From: JARBUG01 sp035628915
Lineage (GTDB): Bacteria > Bacillota > Sulfobacillia > Symbiobacteriales > Symbiobacteriaceae
Length of the DNA stretch: 64,000 nucleotides
Direction of reading: 5' to 3'
Assembly: GCA_035628915.1 (NCBI GenBank)
Contig: DASPIW010000059.1
Span: forward strand, 53,314-117,313
The stretch's first letter is position 1; each line of letters starts with the position of its first letter. The position numbers and the translations under genes were made by a program. Of the stretch, positions 34,336-42,507 are shown in pieces. The notes under the pieces were generated by a model. That model had not been told where the DNA came from, searched no databases, and was given only the letters and a program-made list of their open reading frames with translations.

Positions 34336-35106
34336 GTGACCGAGCCCAGGAATAAGCTGACGGCACGGGACCTCATGACGCCCGACGTAATCACCGTCGC
34401 GGCCGGCAGCAGCCTGGCTGGCGCCATCGCCATCATGGATCGGCACGGGTTCAGCCAGGTGCCGGTGATGCGTGACGGCAGACCTGCCGGGCTGCTGACG
34501 GAGACTGACGTGCGCCGGGCGCTCACTGGAGGTCGCGGCGATTTGCCCGCCCTTGAGCTGGCCTCCCCGCTCCCGGAGATGGCTGCCCCCGATTCCCGCC
34601 TCTCCGCTGTGCTCCAGCTTTTGCAGAAACAAGAGGCCGTGCTGGTCGCCCGGGCGGACGGCGCCCTGGCGGGCATCATCACGTATTGGGATCTGCTGGT
34701 GCTGACCAGGCCCTCGCTGCTGGTCAAGGAAGTGGAGCTTCTCCTGCGCCGGGTGGTAGCGGTCACCTACGCGGAGAAGTACGGGCCCGACTGGTGGCCC
34801 AACGTGCCCCCTGACCTGCGCAAGAACGCCGAGGATGAACACCGGGCGGACGGTGACGATGATGCGTCGCCTGAGCATATGTTGGGACACACCTCGCTCT
34901 GGGCCCTCATTCAGATCTTCCGCGGTGCGCGGCCGGACCTCGGGGAGGAGAGCTTCCAGCGGCTCCATCGTATCCGGCAGTTCCGCAACAAGGTGGCGCA
35001 TTTGTACGTCCTGACCCCGGAAGAAGAGGCCGAAATTCGGGACTTGTGCCCGAAAATGGGGGACTGGCTGGTCTCCCAGCTCCCGCCCGGCATGGGCCTC
35101 GACTGA
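34336..35106 (+). CDS. CBS-pair protein with C-terminal HEPN-like domain
   Basis: 256 residues from GTG at 34336 behind GGAGGTGA. Residues about 6-125 are two CBS motifs (LMTPDVITVAAGSSLAGAIAIM and the LLTETDVRRAL end; then AGIITYWDLL), which usually bind adenine nucleotides. The C-terminal half is helical and carries RNKVAH at 217-222, the R-x4-H motif of HEPN RNases, within an HRIRQFRNKVAH helix. The fusion suggests a nucleotide-gated RNase or a HEPN scaffold; activity is inferred. No antitoxin-like partner is adjacent. Confidence 0.72.
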   Translation: MTEPRNKLTARDLMTPDVITVAAGSSLAGAIAIMDRHGFSQVPVMRDGRPAGLLTETDVRRALTGGRGDLPALELASPLPEMAAPDSRLSAVLQLLQKQEAVLVARADGALAGIITYWDLLVLTRPSLLVKEVELLLRRVVAVTYAEKYGPDWWPNVPPDLRKNAEDEHRADGDDDASPEHMLGHTSLWALIQIFRGARPDLGEESFQRLHRIRQFRNKVAHLYVLTPEEEAEIRDLCPKMGDWLVSQLPPGMGLD

Positions 35107-35112
35107 TTTGAT

Positions 35113-35161
35113 GGAGCCGTTTTTCGCCGGGCATACGGCGGGAAACGGCTCCCGTATTTTT
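35113..35161 (+). terminator. Rho-independent terminator after the CBS-HEPN gene
   Basis: Two-part stem: GGAGCCGTTT (35113-35122) with AAACGGCTCC (35143-35152) and inner CGCCG with CGGCG, then CGTATTTTT. It starts 6 nt after the stop codon. Confidence 0.88.
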
Positions 35162-35243
35162 CCATTTAGTAGACAGGAATTCAGCCTGGGAATCGCCAAA
35201 ATTGGTAAGTATTGCCTTGATTCGCTCCGGGGGGAAATGCCTC

Positions 35244-36194
35244 TTGAACATCAGCGAATTTCGTTCGTCCGGATTCCTGCTGCTGCGCAAACCCGCAGCC
35301 ACCGCCCTGTTTCTGGTTGCCATGTACCTGATTCTGATGGTCTCCCGGGTGGAAGGCTGGGACGCCGCTGTCTGGGCGACGCTCTTTTTCCTGTGCGCGG
35401 ATACCCGGTGCGACGATACGGGCGCCCCCTGGCTGCGCTTCCTGCCGGCCGGCATTTTGCTGCTCTTCGTTCCCTACCTCATCTACAAACATGCGGCCGA
35501 CGTGTGGTGGGCCGTCGCCGCCTGGCAGATGGAGAGCGTTCACCATCTGTTCAAGTGGGACGCCCTGTTCGCCCGCATTCCCTTGAACGACCCGGGCTGG
35601 ATGCGCCAGGCCTTCCCCTCCCCCTGGCTGACTGAGAAGCTGGCATGGGTCTACAACTTCGGCTTCGCGTTCTGCATCTGGGGGGCGGCCATTCGCAGCT
35701 TCTTTGCCCGCGACTGGCGCAAGATGCTGCATTACCTGCTCGCGACCCACATTCTGCAGACGCCGCTGATCATCCCGTTCTACAATGCGATTGAACTGCA
35801 CGAGTCCTGGTGGGTGATGCAGCGCCCCGACGTGTTCGGCCGCGCCGCCTTCATGGACGCCTACCACGTGACGCTCAACGCCCAGAACTGCTTTCCGAGC
35901 ATGCACACGTCGGTCGCGTTTGCCGTCATGCTGCTCGCTCTCCGCGAAAAGGGCCCCATCTTCAAGTGGGGCATGACGGCCTATGCCGGTGCGATCATCT
36001 TGTCGACGCTGTACCTCGACATTCACTGGACCATTGACGTCCTGGCCGGCCTGGCCTTTGGCTACGGCGTTGTGAAGTTGGCAGATGTGATAATGAAACG
36101 CCTTTTGAGGAAGGGGCAGTTATTTTGCCGCGGAGAACGCGGAAGACGCGGAATTGGGAGACACGGAAGCTCAATTTATCAAAATAATATGTAA
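35244..36194 (+). CDS. PAP2-family membrane phosphatase with repeat-derived C-terminus
   Basis: 316 residues from TTG at 35244 behind GGGGGG; an upstream TTG at 35202 lacks a ribosome site. A multi-pass membrane protein with the PAP2 motifs NCFPSMHTSVAFA (SxxH) and STLYLDIHWTIDVLAG (the final His and Asp), which suit dephosphorylation of lipid phosphates or undecaprenyl pyrophosphate, or inositol-phosphoceramide-synthase-like transfer. The last 22 or so codons, from LFCRGERGRRG to the stop, lie inside dispersed repeat copy C, so the original C-terminus has probably been replaced. Confidence 0.8.
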   Translation: MNISEFRSSGFLLLRKPAATALFLVAMYLILMVSRVEGWDAAVWATLFFLCADTRCDDTGAPWLRFLPAGILLLFVPYLIYKHAADVWWAVAAWQMESVHHLFKWDALFARIPLNDPGWMRQAFPSPWLTEKLAWVYNFGFAFCIWGAAIRSFFARDWRKMLHYLLATHILQTPLIIPFYNAIELHESWWVMQRPDVFGRAAFMDAYHVTLNAQNCFPSMHTSVAFAVMLLALREKGPIFKWGMTAYAGAIILSTLYLDIHWTIDVLAGLAFGYGVVKLADVIMKRLLRKGQLFCRGERGRRGIGRHGSSIYQNNM

Positions 36195-36285
36195 AACGCG
36201 GTCTGACCCGAAGCCGTTTTCATACTAATAATTATCGTGTCCTCTTGCTCCAATTCCGTGTTCACCGCGTCCTCCGCGGCAAAAT
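36122..36285. repeat. Palindromic CACGGAG-type dispersed repeat, copy C
   Basis: About 165 bp. Left end ATTTTGCCGCGGAGAACGCG; the right end, inverted, reads ATTTTGCCGCGGAGGACGCG, so the outer arms match almost perfectly for 20 bp. The AT-rich centre includes ATAATATGTAAAA. The upstream PAP2 reading frame runs into it and stops at 36194. Confidence 0.78.
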
Positions 36286-36441
36286 CATCTCCCGCGCCAC
36301 CAGAATTCACGACCCCGACGCACAATGTATTCATCACCTCTATCCAAATAACCAAACGTTTAGGTGCTCAGTGGTTGCGGATTGATTACAGAGCCCTAAC
36401 TGTGTTACCATCCGCATATAGCGATACGAAAACATCATAGA

Positions 36442-36513
36442 CCGCTCGTATATCCTCGGGAATTGGCCCGAGAGTCTCTACCGGGGCCCCGCAAAGGCCT
36501 TGACTACGAGTGG
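36442..36513 (+). ncRNA. Guanine riboswitch (purine aptamer)
   Basis: P1 pairs 36442-36450 with 36505-36513. P2 is CTCGGG / CCCGAG (36455-36460 / 36467-36472). J2/3 is AGTCTCTACC, P3 is closed by GGGGCC with GGCCTT, and L3 is CCGCAAA. The J3/1 stretch GACTA has C (36504) at the ligand-pairing position, which in this class selects guanine or hypoxanthine; adenine forms have U there. It precedes xpt, the classic target. The 150 bp between repeat copy C and the aptamer show no gene. Confidence 0.92.
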
Positions 36514-36592
36514 AAGTGCACCTAGGGTTCCGACTCTGCCTCCGGCGGAGTGTCTGGTCCAAGCGGTGCAGGCGCGGCGCTGCCGTGCTACA

Positions 36593-36659
36593 CCAGAGGG
36601 GGAAAAGCCCAGAGGGGGAAGTTCTGCTCATTGAACTTACCCCCTCTGGTTTTCTTTTA
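36593..36659 (+). terminator. Riboswitch expression platform: terminator with alternative 5' partner
   Basis: The terminator stem pairs CCAGAGGGGGAAGTTC (36609-36624) with GAACTTACCCCCTCTGG (36633-36649, one extra A), followed by TTTTCTTTT. A second copy of CCAGAGGGGG at 36593-36602 could pair with the same 3' strand. Guanine binding upstream would be expected to favour termination. Confidence 0.85.
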
Positions 36660-36686
36660 TTGGCAAAATTAGGGAGGTCCTCGTCC

Positions 36687-37274
36687 ATGCAGTCCCTGAA
36701 AGAGCGGATCCGGGCCGACGGGCGCGTTCTGCCCGGAAACATCCTGAAGGTTGACTCCTTCCTCAACCATCAGCTCGATCCCCTGATTATGCAGGCGATC
36801 GGACGTGAATTTGCCGATCACTTCCGCGACGCCGGCGTCACGAAAATCCTGACCATCGAAGCATCCGGCATCGCCGTCGCCCTTATGGCGGCGCTGGAGC
36901 TCGGGGGTGTGCCGGTGCTCTTCGCCAAGAAGACCCGCGCCAAGACCCAGCACGAAGCCGTCTACACGGCGGAAGTCACTTCCTATACCCGGGGCGAAAC
37001 CCGCACCATTTCGGTCAGCGCCCGCTACCTGAGCCCCGATGACCGGGTGCTGATTCTGGACGACTTCCTGGCCATGGGCGAAGCGACCCAGGGGCTGCTC
37101 ACCATCGTCCGGCATGCGGGCGCCCAGCTCGCCGGCGTCGGCATCGTGGTGGAGAAGGGCTTCCAGGACGGCGGACGCCGCCTGCGTGCCCAGGGGGTTC
37201 CCATCCATTCGCTGGTTGTCATCGAAGAGCTGAGCGAAGCCGGCATCCGCTTCGCAGGCGACGGCGACCGCTGA
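36687..37274 (+). CDS. xpt: Xanthine phosphoribosyltransferase
   Basis: Converts xanthine (and some guanine) with PRPP to XMP. 195 residues, nearly the length of Bacillus Xpt. Start MQSLKERIRADGRVLPGNILKVDSF... is typical; PRPP loop VLILDDFLAMGEAT lies near 118-131 and EASGIA near 56. AGGGAGGTCC precedes the ATG. Controlled by the guanine riboswitch upstream. Only 65 nt separate it from the nucleoside transporter genes, with no terminator visible. Confidence 0.95.
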   Translation: MQSLKERIRADGRVLPGNILKVDSFLNHQLDPLIMQAIGREFADHFRDAGVTKILTIEASGIAVALMAALELGGVPVLFAKKTRAKTQHEAVYTAEVTSYTRGETRTISVSARYLSPDDRVLILDDFLAMGEATQGLLTIVRHAGAQLAGVGIVVEKGFQDGGRRLRAQGVPIHSLVVIEELSEAGIRFAGDGDR

Positions 37275-37339
37275 CCATGGAGCTAACCGGTGCACCAGAG
37301 CACGGGCGGCCATATCAAGCAGACAGAAGGGGAAGCACA

Positions 37340-38458
37340 ATGCGCAAGATCTTCGGAGCAGTCATCGCGGTCATGTTGATGCTCGGTCTCGTGGTTGGGT
37401 GCGGCGGCGCCAAAACGGAATCGCAGAAGCCCGCGGAAGGGCAGAAGCCGGCGGAGACCAAGTCGGAGAAGCTGAAGGTCGCGTTCGTCTACGTCGGACC
37501 GATCGGCGACGGCGGCTACACCTACGCCCACGACCAGGGCCGCCTGCAGCTCGAAAAGGAGCTCGGCGAAAAGGTCACGACTTCCTACCTCGAGAGCGTT
37601 CCGGAAGGCGCCGACGCTGAGCGGGTCTTTGAAGAGCTCGCCCAGAAGAACAACGTCGTCATTGGCACCAGTTTCGGCTACATGGACGCCATGGCGAAGG
37701 TCGCCAAGAAGTACCCGAAAGTCACGTTCCTGCACTGCTCCGGCTACATGACGGACAAGAACCTGGGCACTTACTTCGGCCGCAACCACGAGGCGTTCTA
37801 CCTGTCCGGCATCGTGGCCGGTCTGCAGATCAAGAGCAACATCGGCATGGTGGCTGCCCATCCGATTCCGGAAGTGATCCGGGCCATCAACGCCTTCACG
37901 CTGGGCGCCCGCTCCGTCAACCCGAACGTCAAGGTCAAGGTCGTCTGGACCAACACCTGGTTCGACCCGGCCAAGGAGAAGGATGCGGCCAACTCCCTGC
38001 TCGATCTGGGCGCCGAACTGATCGCTATGTACCAGGACTCCCCCGGCCCGCTGCAGGCTGCCCAGGAGAAGGGCAAGACCGCCATCGGCAACGACACCGA
38101 CTCCCGGCAGTATGCGCCGAAGGCCTTCCTGACCGCTCCGGTCTGGAACTGGGGTCCGTACTACGTCAAGGTGACCAAGCAGATTCTTGAGGGCACCTGG
38201 AAGACCGAAGAGTATATGGGCGGCATGAGCGACGACATGGTCCGGCTTGCCCCCATCGCCGATTTCGCCCACAAGGACGCAAAGGCCAAGACCGAAGAAG
38301 CCCAGAAGAAGATCGCCGGCGGCTGGAACGTCTTCACCGGCCCCATTAACGGTCAGGACGGCAAGGTCAAGATCGAAGCCGGCAAGAGCCTGAGCCAGAA
38401 GGAATGGCTGGAGATGAACTGGTTCGTCGAAGGCGTTGACGGCACCATTCCCAAGTAG
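37340..38458 (+). CDS. BMP-family nucleoside-binding lipoprotein
   Basis: Substrate-binding component of a nucleoside ABC importer, anchored outside the membrane. 372 residues from ATG at 37340 behind AAGGGGAAG. Lipoprotein signal with lipobox LVVGC (Cys21), then a Lys/Glu/Gln-rich spacer and the BMP domain: VAFVYVGPIGDGGYTYAHDQGR, GTSFGYMDAM and VTFLHCSGY. Family members bind purine nucleosides; the upstream guanine riboswitch and xpt fit that. Confidence 0.92.
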   Translation: MRKIFGAVIAVMLMLGLVVGCGGAKTESQKPAEGQKPAETKSEKLKVAFVYVGPIGDGGYTYAHDQGRLQLEKELGEKVTTSYLESVPEGADAERVFEELAQKNNVVIGTSFGYMDAMAKVAKKYPKVTFLHCSGYMTDKNLGTYFGRNHEAFYLSGIVAGLQIKSNIGMVAAHPIPEVIRAINAFTLGARSVNPNVKVKVVWTNTWFDPAKEKDAANSLLDLGAELIAMYQDSPGPLQAAQEKGKTAIGNDTDSRQYAPKAFLTAPVWNWGPYYVKVTKQILEGTWKTEEYMGGMSDDMVRLAPIADFAHKDAKAKTEEAQKKIAGGWNVFTGPINGQDGKVKIEAGKSLSQKEWLEMNWFVEGVDGTIPK

Positions 38459-38498
38459 GAAGACCCGGCCTCGCCATAGTTCCCTTCACGAAAGCAGC

Positions 38499-38520
38499 GG
38501 GGGCCGAGACATCGGCCCCC
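38499..38520 (+). other. Strong hairpin between the binding-protein and ATPase genes
   Basis: Nine-base perfect stem GGGGGCCGA / TCGGCCCCC with loop GACA, not followed by a T tract. It probably stabilises the upstream mRNA 3' end or limits read-through, giving more binding protein than transporter, as in other ABC importer operons. Confidence 0.6.
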
Positions 38521-38552
38521 TCTCAACATGCAATCCGGGGGGTCAGTTTGAA

Positions 38553-40028
38553 GTGCTGGTGCAGATGCAGGGAATAACCAAGCGCTTTCCCGGTGTCCTC
38601 GCAAACGACGGCGTCGATTTCGGGCTGGAGGCCGGCGAAGTGCACGCACTGCTGGGCGAGAACGGAGCGGGAAAATCGACGCTCATGTCGATTCTGACCG
38701 GTCTGTATCGTCCGGACGCGGGGCGGGTAGCGATCGACGGCCGCACTGCCGATTTCCGCGCCCCCCGCGATGCGATTCGGGCAGGCATCGGCATGGTCCA
38801 CCAGCATTTCAAACTGGTGGCGCCCTTTACCGTGGCTGAGAACGTACTTCTCGGTTTGGAGAAAGCCGACTTCGCACTGAACAAGAAACAGGTTGAAGAG
38901 CGGATTCGCACCGTCAGCCAGGAATACGGCCTCAAGGTCGATCCGACTGCGCCCGTCTGGCAGCTCTCGGTGGGTGAACAGCAGCGGGTGGAGATCATCA
39001 AGCTGCTCTATCACGGCGCCCGCGTGCTGATTCTGGACGAGCCCACCGCCGTCCTCACGCCGCAGGAGGCGGACGAACTGTTCAAGACCCTGCGGGTGAT
39101 GGCGCAGCGCGGCCACGGGGTGATCATCATCACCCATAAGCTGCACGAAGTGATGGCCGTCTCCGACCGGTGCACCGTCCTGCGGGGCGGCAGGCTGGTG
39201 GGCACGGTGAAGACAGCCGGCAGCTCGCCCGAGGACCTGACCCGCATGATGGTGGGCCGCACGGTGCTGCAGGAGCGGGCGAAGGTCGCCACGTCGCCGG
39301 GCGCCGTCTGCCTGGACGTCGCCGCCCTCGAGGTGATGGGCGACCGGGGTGTCTCCGCCGTCCGGGGCGCCACGCTGCAGGTGCGCAGCGGGGAGATCGT
39401 CGGCATCGCGGGGGTTGCCGGCAACGGTCAGCGTGAGCTGTGCGAAGCGATTGCCGGGCTGCGGCCCATCAAATCGGGCACCGTGAAAATGACGGGCAAC
39501 TGCTCGTTCATTCCCGAAGATCGCCTGGGCATGGGGCTGGTGCCGAGCCTGGGCGTTATGGACAACGCGATCCTGCGGGTGTACAAGGAACAGCAGGTGG
39601 GCCGGGCCGGCTTCCTTAACTGGAAGGCCGTGCGCAACTTCACCGGCAGCCTGCTGAGCCAGTTCGATGTGAAAGCGGCGAGCATGGAGACCCCGGTCAA
39701 GCTGCTCTCCGGCGGCAACCAGCAGAAGCTGCTGGTGGGCAGGGAACTGGCCACCGGCCCGCAGGTGATCATCGCCTCGCAGCCGACCCGGGGCCTGGAC
39801 GTGGCCGCGACGGAGGCCGTCCACAGCGTCCTGCTGGACGTGCGCCAGCGGGGAAAAGCCGTTCTGATGGTCTCGGAGGATTTGGACGAACTGCTGACGG
39901 TGTGCGACCGCATCGCCGTCATGTTCGAAGGCCGGATCATGGGCGTCGTCGCCGCCGAGTCGGCCAACGTCGCACAGATCGGATTGATGATGGCAGGCAA
40001 GCGCGAAACGGAGGTGACCACGGCGTGA
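38553..40028 (+). CDS. Nucleoside ABC transporter ATP-binding protein (duplicated ATPase)
   Basis: 491 residues from GTG at 38553, about 10 nt behind GGGGGG. Two fused ABC domains of the RbsA/YufO type. Domain 1: Walker A LLGENGAGKST, signature LSVGEQQRVEI, Walker B VLILDEPTAVLTP. Domain 2 is degenerate, as usual: GVAGNGQRE in place of Walker A, LLSGGNQQKLLVGREL, VIIASQPTRGLDV. Energises import with the BMP protein and two permeases. Confidence 0.94.
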   Translation: MLVQMQGITKRFPGVLANDGVDFGLEAGEVHALLGENGAGKSTLMSILTGLYRPDAGRVAIDGRTADFRAPRDAIRAGIGMVHQHFKLVAPFTVAENVLLGLEKADFALNKKQVEERIRTVSQEYGLKVDPTAPVWQLSVGEQQRVEIIKLLYHGARVLILDEPTAVLTPQEADELFKTLRVMAQRGHGVIIITHKLHEVMAVSDRCTVLRGGRLVGTVKTAGSSPEDLTRMMVGRTVLQERAKVATSPGAVCLDVAALEVMGDRGVSAVRGATLQVRSGEIVGIAGVAGNGQRELCEAIAGLRPIKSGTVKMTGNCSFIPEDRLGMGLVPSLGVMDNAILRVYKEQQVGRAGFLNWKAVRNFTGSLLSQFDVKAASMETPVKLLSGGNQQKLLVGRELATGPQVIIASQPTRGLDVAATEAVHSVLLDVRQRGKAVLMVSEDLDELLTVCDRIAVMFEGRIMGVVAAESANVAQIGLMMAGKRETEVTTA

Positions 40029-41092
40029 TTCCCCGGATTATGCTGACTGCAGAAAATCGGAATGTCTGGGCGAAGACCGCCATCCGGGTCGGCGCTATAG
40101 CGCTGGGCCTGGCCGTTTCCGCCCTCTTGATCATGGCGACGGGCAAGAGCCCGACGATGGTCTTCGGGACGATGTTTACCGGCGCCTTCGGCTCCAAGTT
40201 CGGCTTCACGGAGACCCTGGTCCGGACGACGCCCCTCCTCCTCTGCAGCCTCGGCATCGCCCTGGCTTCGCGAATGCAGCTCTGGAACATCGGCGCCGAA
40301 GGGCAGTTCTACATGGGCGCCTTCGGGGCAGCCTTCGTCGCCCTGAAGTTCAGCCACCTGCCCGCCGTGGTGCTGCTTCCCGCCATGGTGGCGGCAGGCG
40401 CCCTAATGGGCGGCCTCTGGTGCCTGATTCCCGGCATGGCCCGGGCCTACCTGAGCACCAACGAAACGATCACCACGCTCCTTCTCAACTACGTGGCGGT
40501 GAACTGGGTCTCGTACCTGGTCTACGGCCCCTGGAAGGATCCGAAGGGGTACAACTTCCCCCTCACTCCCACCTTCGCCGACAGCGCCACCCTGCCCATT
40601 TTGACCGGCCGGGTGCATGTCGGGCTGATACTGGCCCTGGCGCTGGCCGCCTTCTTCTGGTGGATGCAGCAGAACTCCCGCTGGGGCTACGAAATCCGTG
40701 TCATCGGCGAAAGCCCGGCGGCAGCTGAATATGCGGGTATGAACATTAAGCGGAACATTTTGCTGGTCATGTTCGTGTCGGGCGCACTGGCCGGCCTCGC
40801 GGGCATGATGGAGGTCTCCGGCGTCCTCCACCGGCTGCAGAAAGACCTTTCGCCGGGCTACGGCTACACGGCCATCATTATTACGTACCTGGCGCAGCGC
40901 AACCCGCTCGCGATCATTCTGGTGGCGTTCCTGTTCGGCGGCCTGCAGGCCGGCGCCTACAGCATCCAGACCAAGGGCGTGCCCCTGGCCACGGCCTACA
41001 TGATTCAGGGCGCCATTCTCTTCTGCGTCCTGGGGGCCGAGCTCTTCACAACCAGCCGCCTGCGGCTGCAGTGGCGAAAGGAGGCAGCCTGA
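40025..41092 (+). CDS. Nucleoside ABC transporter permease 1
   Basis: 355 residues, about nine to ten hydrophobic helices, of the BPD_transp_2 family. The GTG start at 40025 overlaps the ATPase stop, with GGAGGTGACC upstream. NIGAEGQFYMGAFGAAFVAL is the family signature; STNETITTLLLNYVAVNW is typical of the YufP-type nucleoside permease. Confidence 0.93.
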   Translation: MIPRIMLTAENRNVWAKTAIRVGAIALGLAVSALLIMATGKSPTMVFGTMFTGAFGSKFGFTETLVRTTPLLLCSLGIALASRMQLWNIGAEGQFYMGAFGAAFVALKFSHLPAVVLLPAMVAAGALMGGLWCLIPGMARAYLSTNETITTLLLNYVAVNWVSYLVYGPWKDPKGYNFPLTPTFADSATLPILTGRVHVGLILALALAAFFWWMQQNSRWGYEIRVIGESPAAAEYAGMNIKRNILLVMFVSGALAGLAGMMEVSGVLHRLQKDLSPGYGYTAIIITYLAQRNPLAIILVAFLFGGLQAGAYSIQTKGVPLATAYMIQGAILFCVLGAELFTTSRLRLQWRKEAA

Positions 41093-42039
41093 TGACCGGC
41101 GAGATCGCGCTTTCAACTGTCATCATCACCACGCTGACGGCGACGGTGGTTGCTGGCACCACCATCCTTTTTGCCGCACTGGGAGAAGTCCTCTCGGAGC
41201 GCGCGGGCATTCTGAACCTTGGCGTGGAGGGCATGATGCTCGCGGGCACCTGCATTGGCTACATTGCCGCGCTGAAGACCGGATCGCCCTGGGCCGGTGT
41301 GCTCGCCGCCGCCCTCATCGGCGCGGCCCTCGCAGGCATTCACGCTGTGCTGACGGTGACGCTGCGGGCTAACCAGGTCGTATCCGGCCTCGCCCTGACG
41401 ATTTTCGGCACGGGCTTTTCCAGCTACATCGGCAAGGCGATTGTCGGCATTCCGCTGCCGCAGCCGTTCGTGAAGGTAGCAATTCCTGGGCTCGCCCAGA
41501 TTCCGTACCTGGGGCAGATTCTCTTCAACCAGAATCCGCTCGTCTACCTGAGCTACGTGCTGGTGCCGGCGCTCTGGTACTGGCTGTACAAGACCCGGCC
41601 CGGCCTGAACCTGCGGGCGGTCGGCGAGAACCCGGGCGCCGCCGACGCAGCAGGCGTAAACGTCTTTCTGACCCGGTATGCCTACGTCATGATCGGCGGG
41701 GCGCTCAGCGGCATCGCCGGGGCGCACCTGTCGCTGGCCGTCGCCCCTTCGTGGGTGGAAGGCATGACGCAGGGCCGGGGCTGGGTCGCCGTCGCACTGG
41801 TCATTTTCGCTACCTGGAACCCCGGGAAGGCGATCGTCGGCGCCTATCTGTTTGGCGGCGTCGAAGCGCTGACGTTCCGGCTCCAGGCCATGGGCAGCAC
41901 CATTTCGGTCTACTTCCTGGGCATGCTGCCCTACCTCTTCACCATCGCCGTCCTGCTAATGGCGACCAGCCGGGCCCGCAAGGGGCGCCTGGAGTTCCCG
42001 GCGGCACTGGGCACGGCCTACGACCGGGAGACCCGCTGA
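41092..42039 (+). CDS. Nucleoside ABC transporter permease 2
   Basis: 315 residues, BPD_transp_2 family (YufQ type). Its ATG shares one base with the stop of permease 1 (TGATG). Signatures: GEVLSERAGILNLGVEGMMLAG, LRANQVVSGLALTIFG and LRAVGENPGAADAAG. Its last 22 bp overlap the 3' end of the convergent ferredoxin gene; no terminator fits between them. Confidence 0.93.
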   Translation: MTGEIALSTVIITTLTATVVAGTTILFAALGEVLSERAGILNLGVEGMMLAGTCIGYIAALKTGSPWAGVLAAALIGAALAGIHAVLTVTLRANQVVSGLALTIFGTGFSSYIGKAIVGIPLPQPFVKVAIPGLAQIPYLGQILFNQNPLVYLSYVLVPALWYWLYKTRPGLNLRAVGENPGAADAAGVNVFLTRYAYVMIGGALSGIAGAHLSLAVAPSWVEGMTQGRGWVAVALVIFATWNPGKAIVGAYLFGGVEALTFRLQAMGSTISVYFLGMLPYLFTIAVLLMATSRARKGRLEFPAALGTAYDRETR

Positions 42040-42494
42040 GCGCCCGCCGCCTGGCCGGCGCCGAAGTGCACCACCGGTGCGATTCCCAGGCCAGGAATCT
42101 CCATGGTGATGGCGCCCTTGGCGCAGACCTCCTCGCACTGGCGGCAGCCGATGCAGTCCTGCGCCCGCACTAGCTGAGCGGTGCCGGCAAACTGCCCGGC
42201 GCCGATCAGGTCCAGGGCCTTCGTGGGGCAGATCTCGATGCAGAAATCGCAGCCGGTGCAGAAGTCGGGGTCGACGACCGGCTCCCACCAGTGGGGCCGC
42301 TTGGGCACTTTCTCCTTGACCCACCAGCCGGCAATGGCATCTTCCGGGCAGATGGCGGCGCAGGCGCTGCAGTCAATGCAGCGGCCCCGGTCAATCACGT
42401 GCATCTCTTTCCACGTTCCGCTGATGCAGTCCACGGGGCAGGCCAGAATGCAGGCTGTGCAGCCAATGCAGCTCTCCGTGATGCGATGGGCCAT
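42018..42494 (-). CDS. Ferredoxin-like protein with four 4Fe-4S motifs
   Basis: 158 residues with four CxxCxxCxxxC motifs: CIGCTACILACP (9-20), CIDCSACAAICP (about 39), CTGCDFCIEICP (about 79) and CIGCRQCEEVCA (about 113). The first three end in CP, as in two-cluster ferredoxins; the fourth ends CA. A Trp-rich linker (GWWVKEKVPKRPHWWEP) separates motifs 2 and 3. AGGAGGAATACC precedes the ATG. It follows the FAD oxidoreductase by 13 nt and is likely its electron partner. Confidence 0.9.
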   Translation of the reverse strand: MAHRITESCIGCTACILACPVDCISGTWKEMHVIDRGRCIDCSACAAICPEDAIAGWWVKEKVPKRPHWWEPVVDPDFCTGCDFCIEICPTKALDLIGAGQFAGTAQLVRAQDCIGCRQCEEVCAKGAITMEIPGLGIAPVVHFGAGQAAGAQRVSRS

Positions 42495-42507
42495 CTAGGT
42501 ATTCCTC

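Noticed and set aside
35202..35243. Earlier TTG start for the PAP2 gene
   Set aside because: No ribosome site before 35202, while GGGGGG precedes the TTG at 35244 at good spacing.
12768..36285. CRISPR array from repeated CACGGAG units
   Set aside because: Units are contiguous 9-mers in inverted arms with no regular spacers and no cas genes.
36442..36513. Adenine riboswitch
   Set aside because: The ligand-pairing base in GACTA is C, which is the guanine/hypoxanthine form; the downstream gene is xpt.
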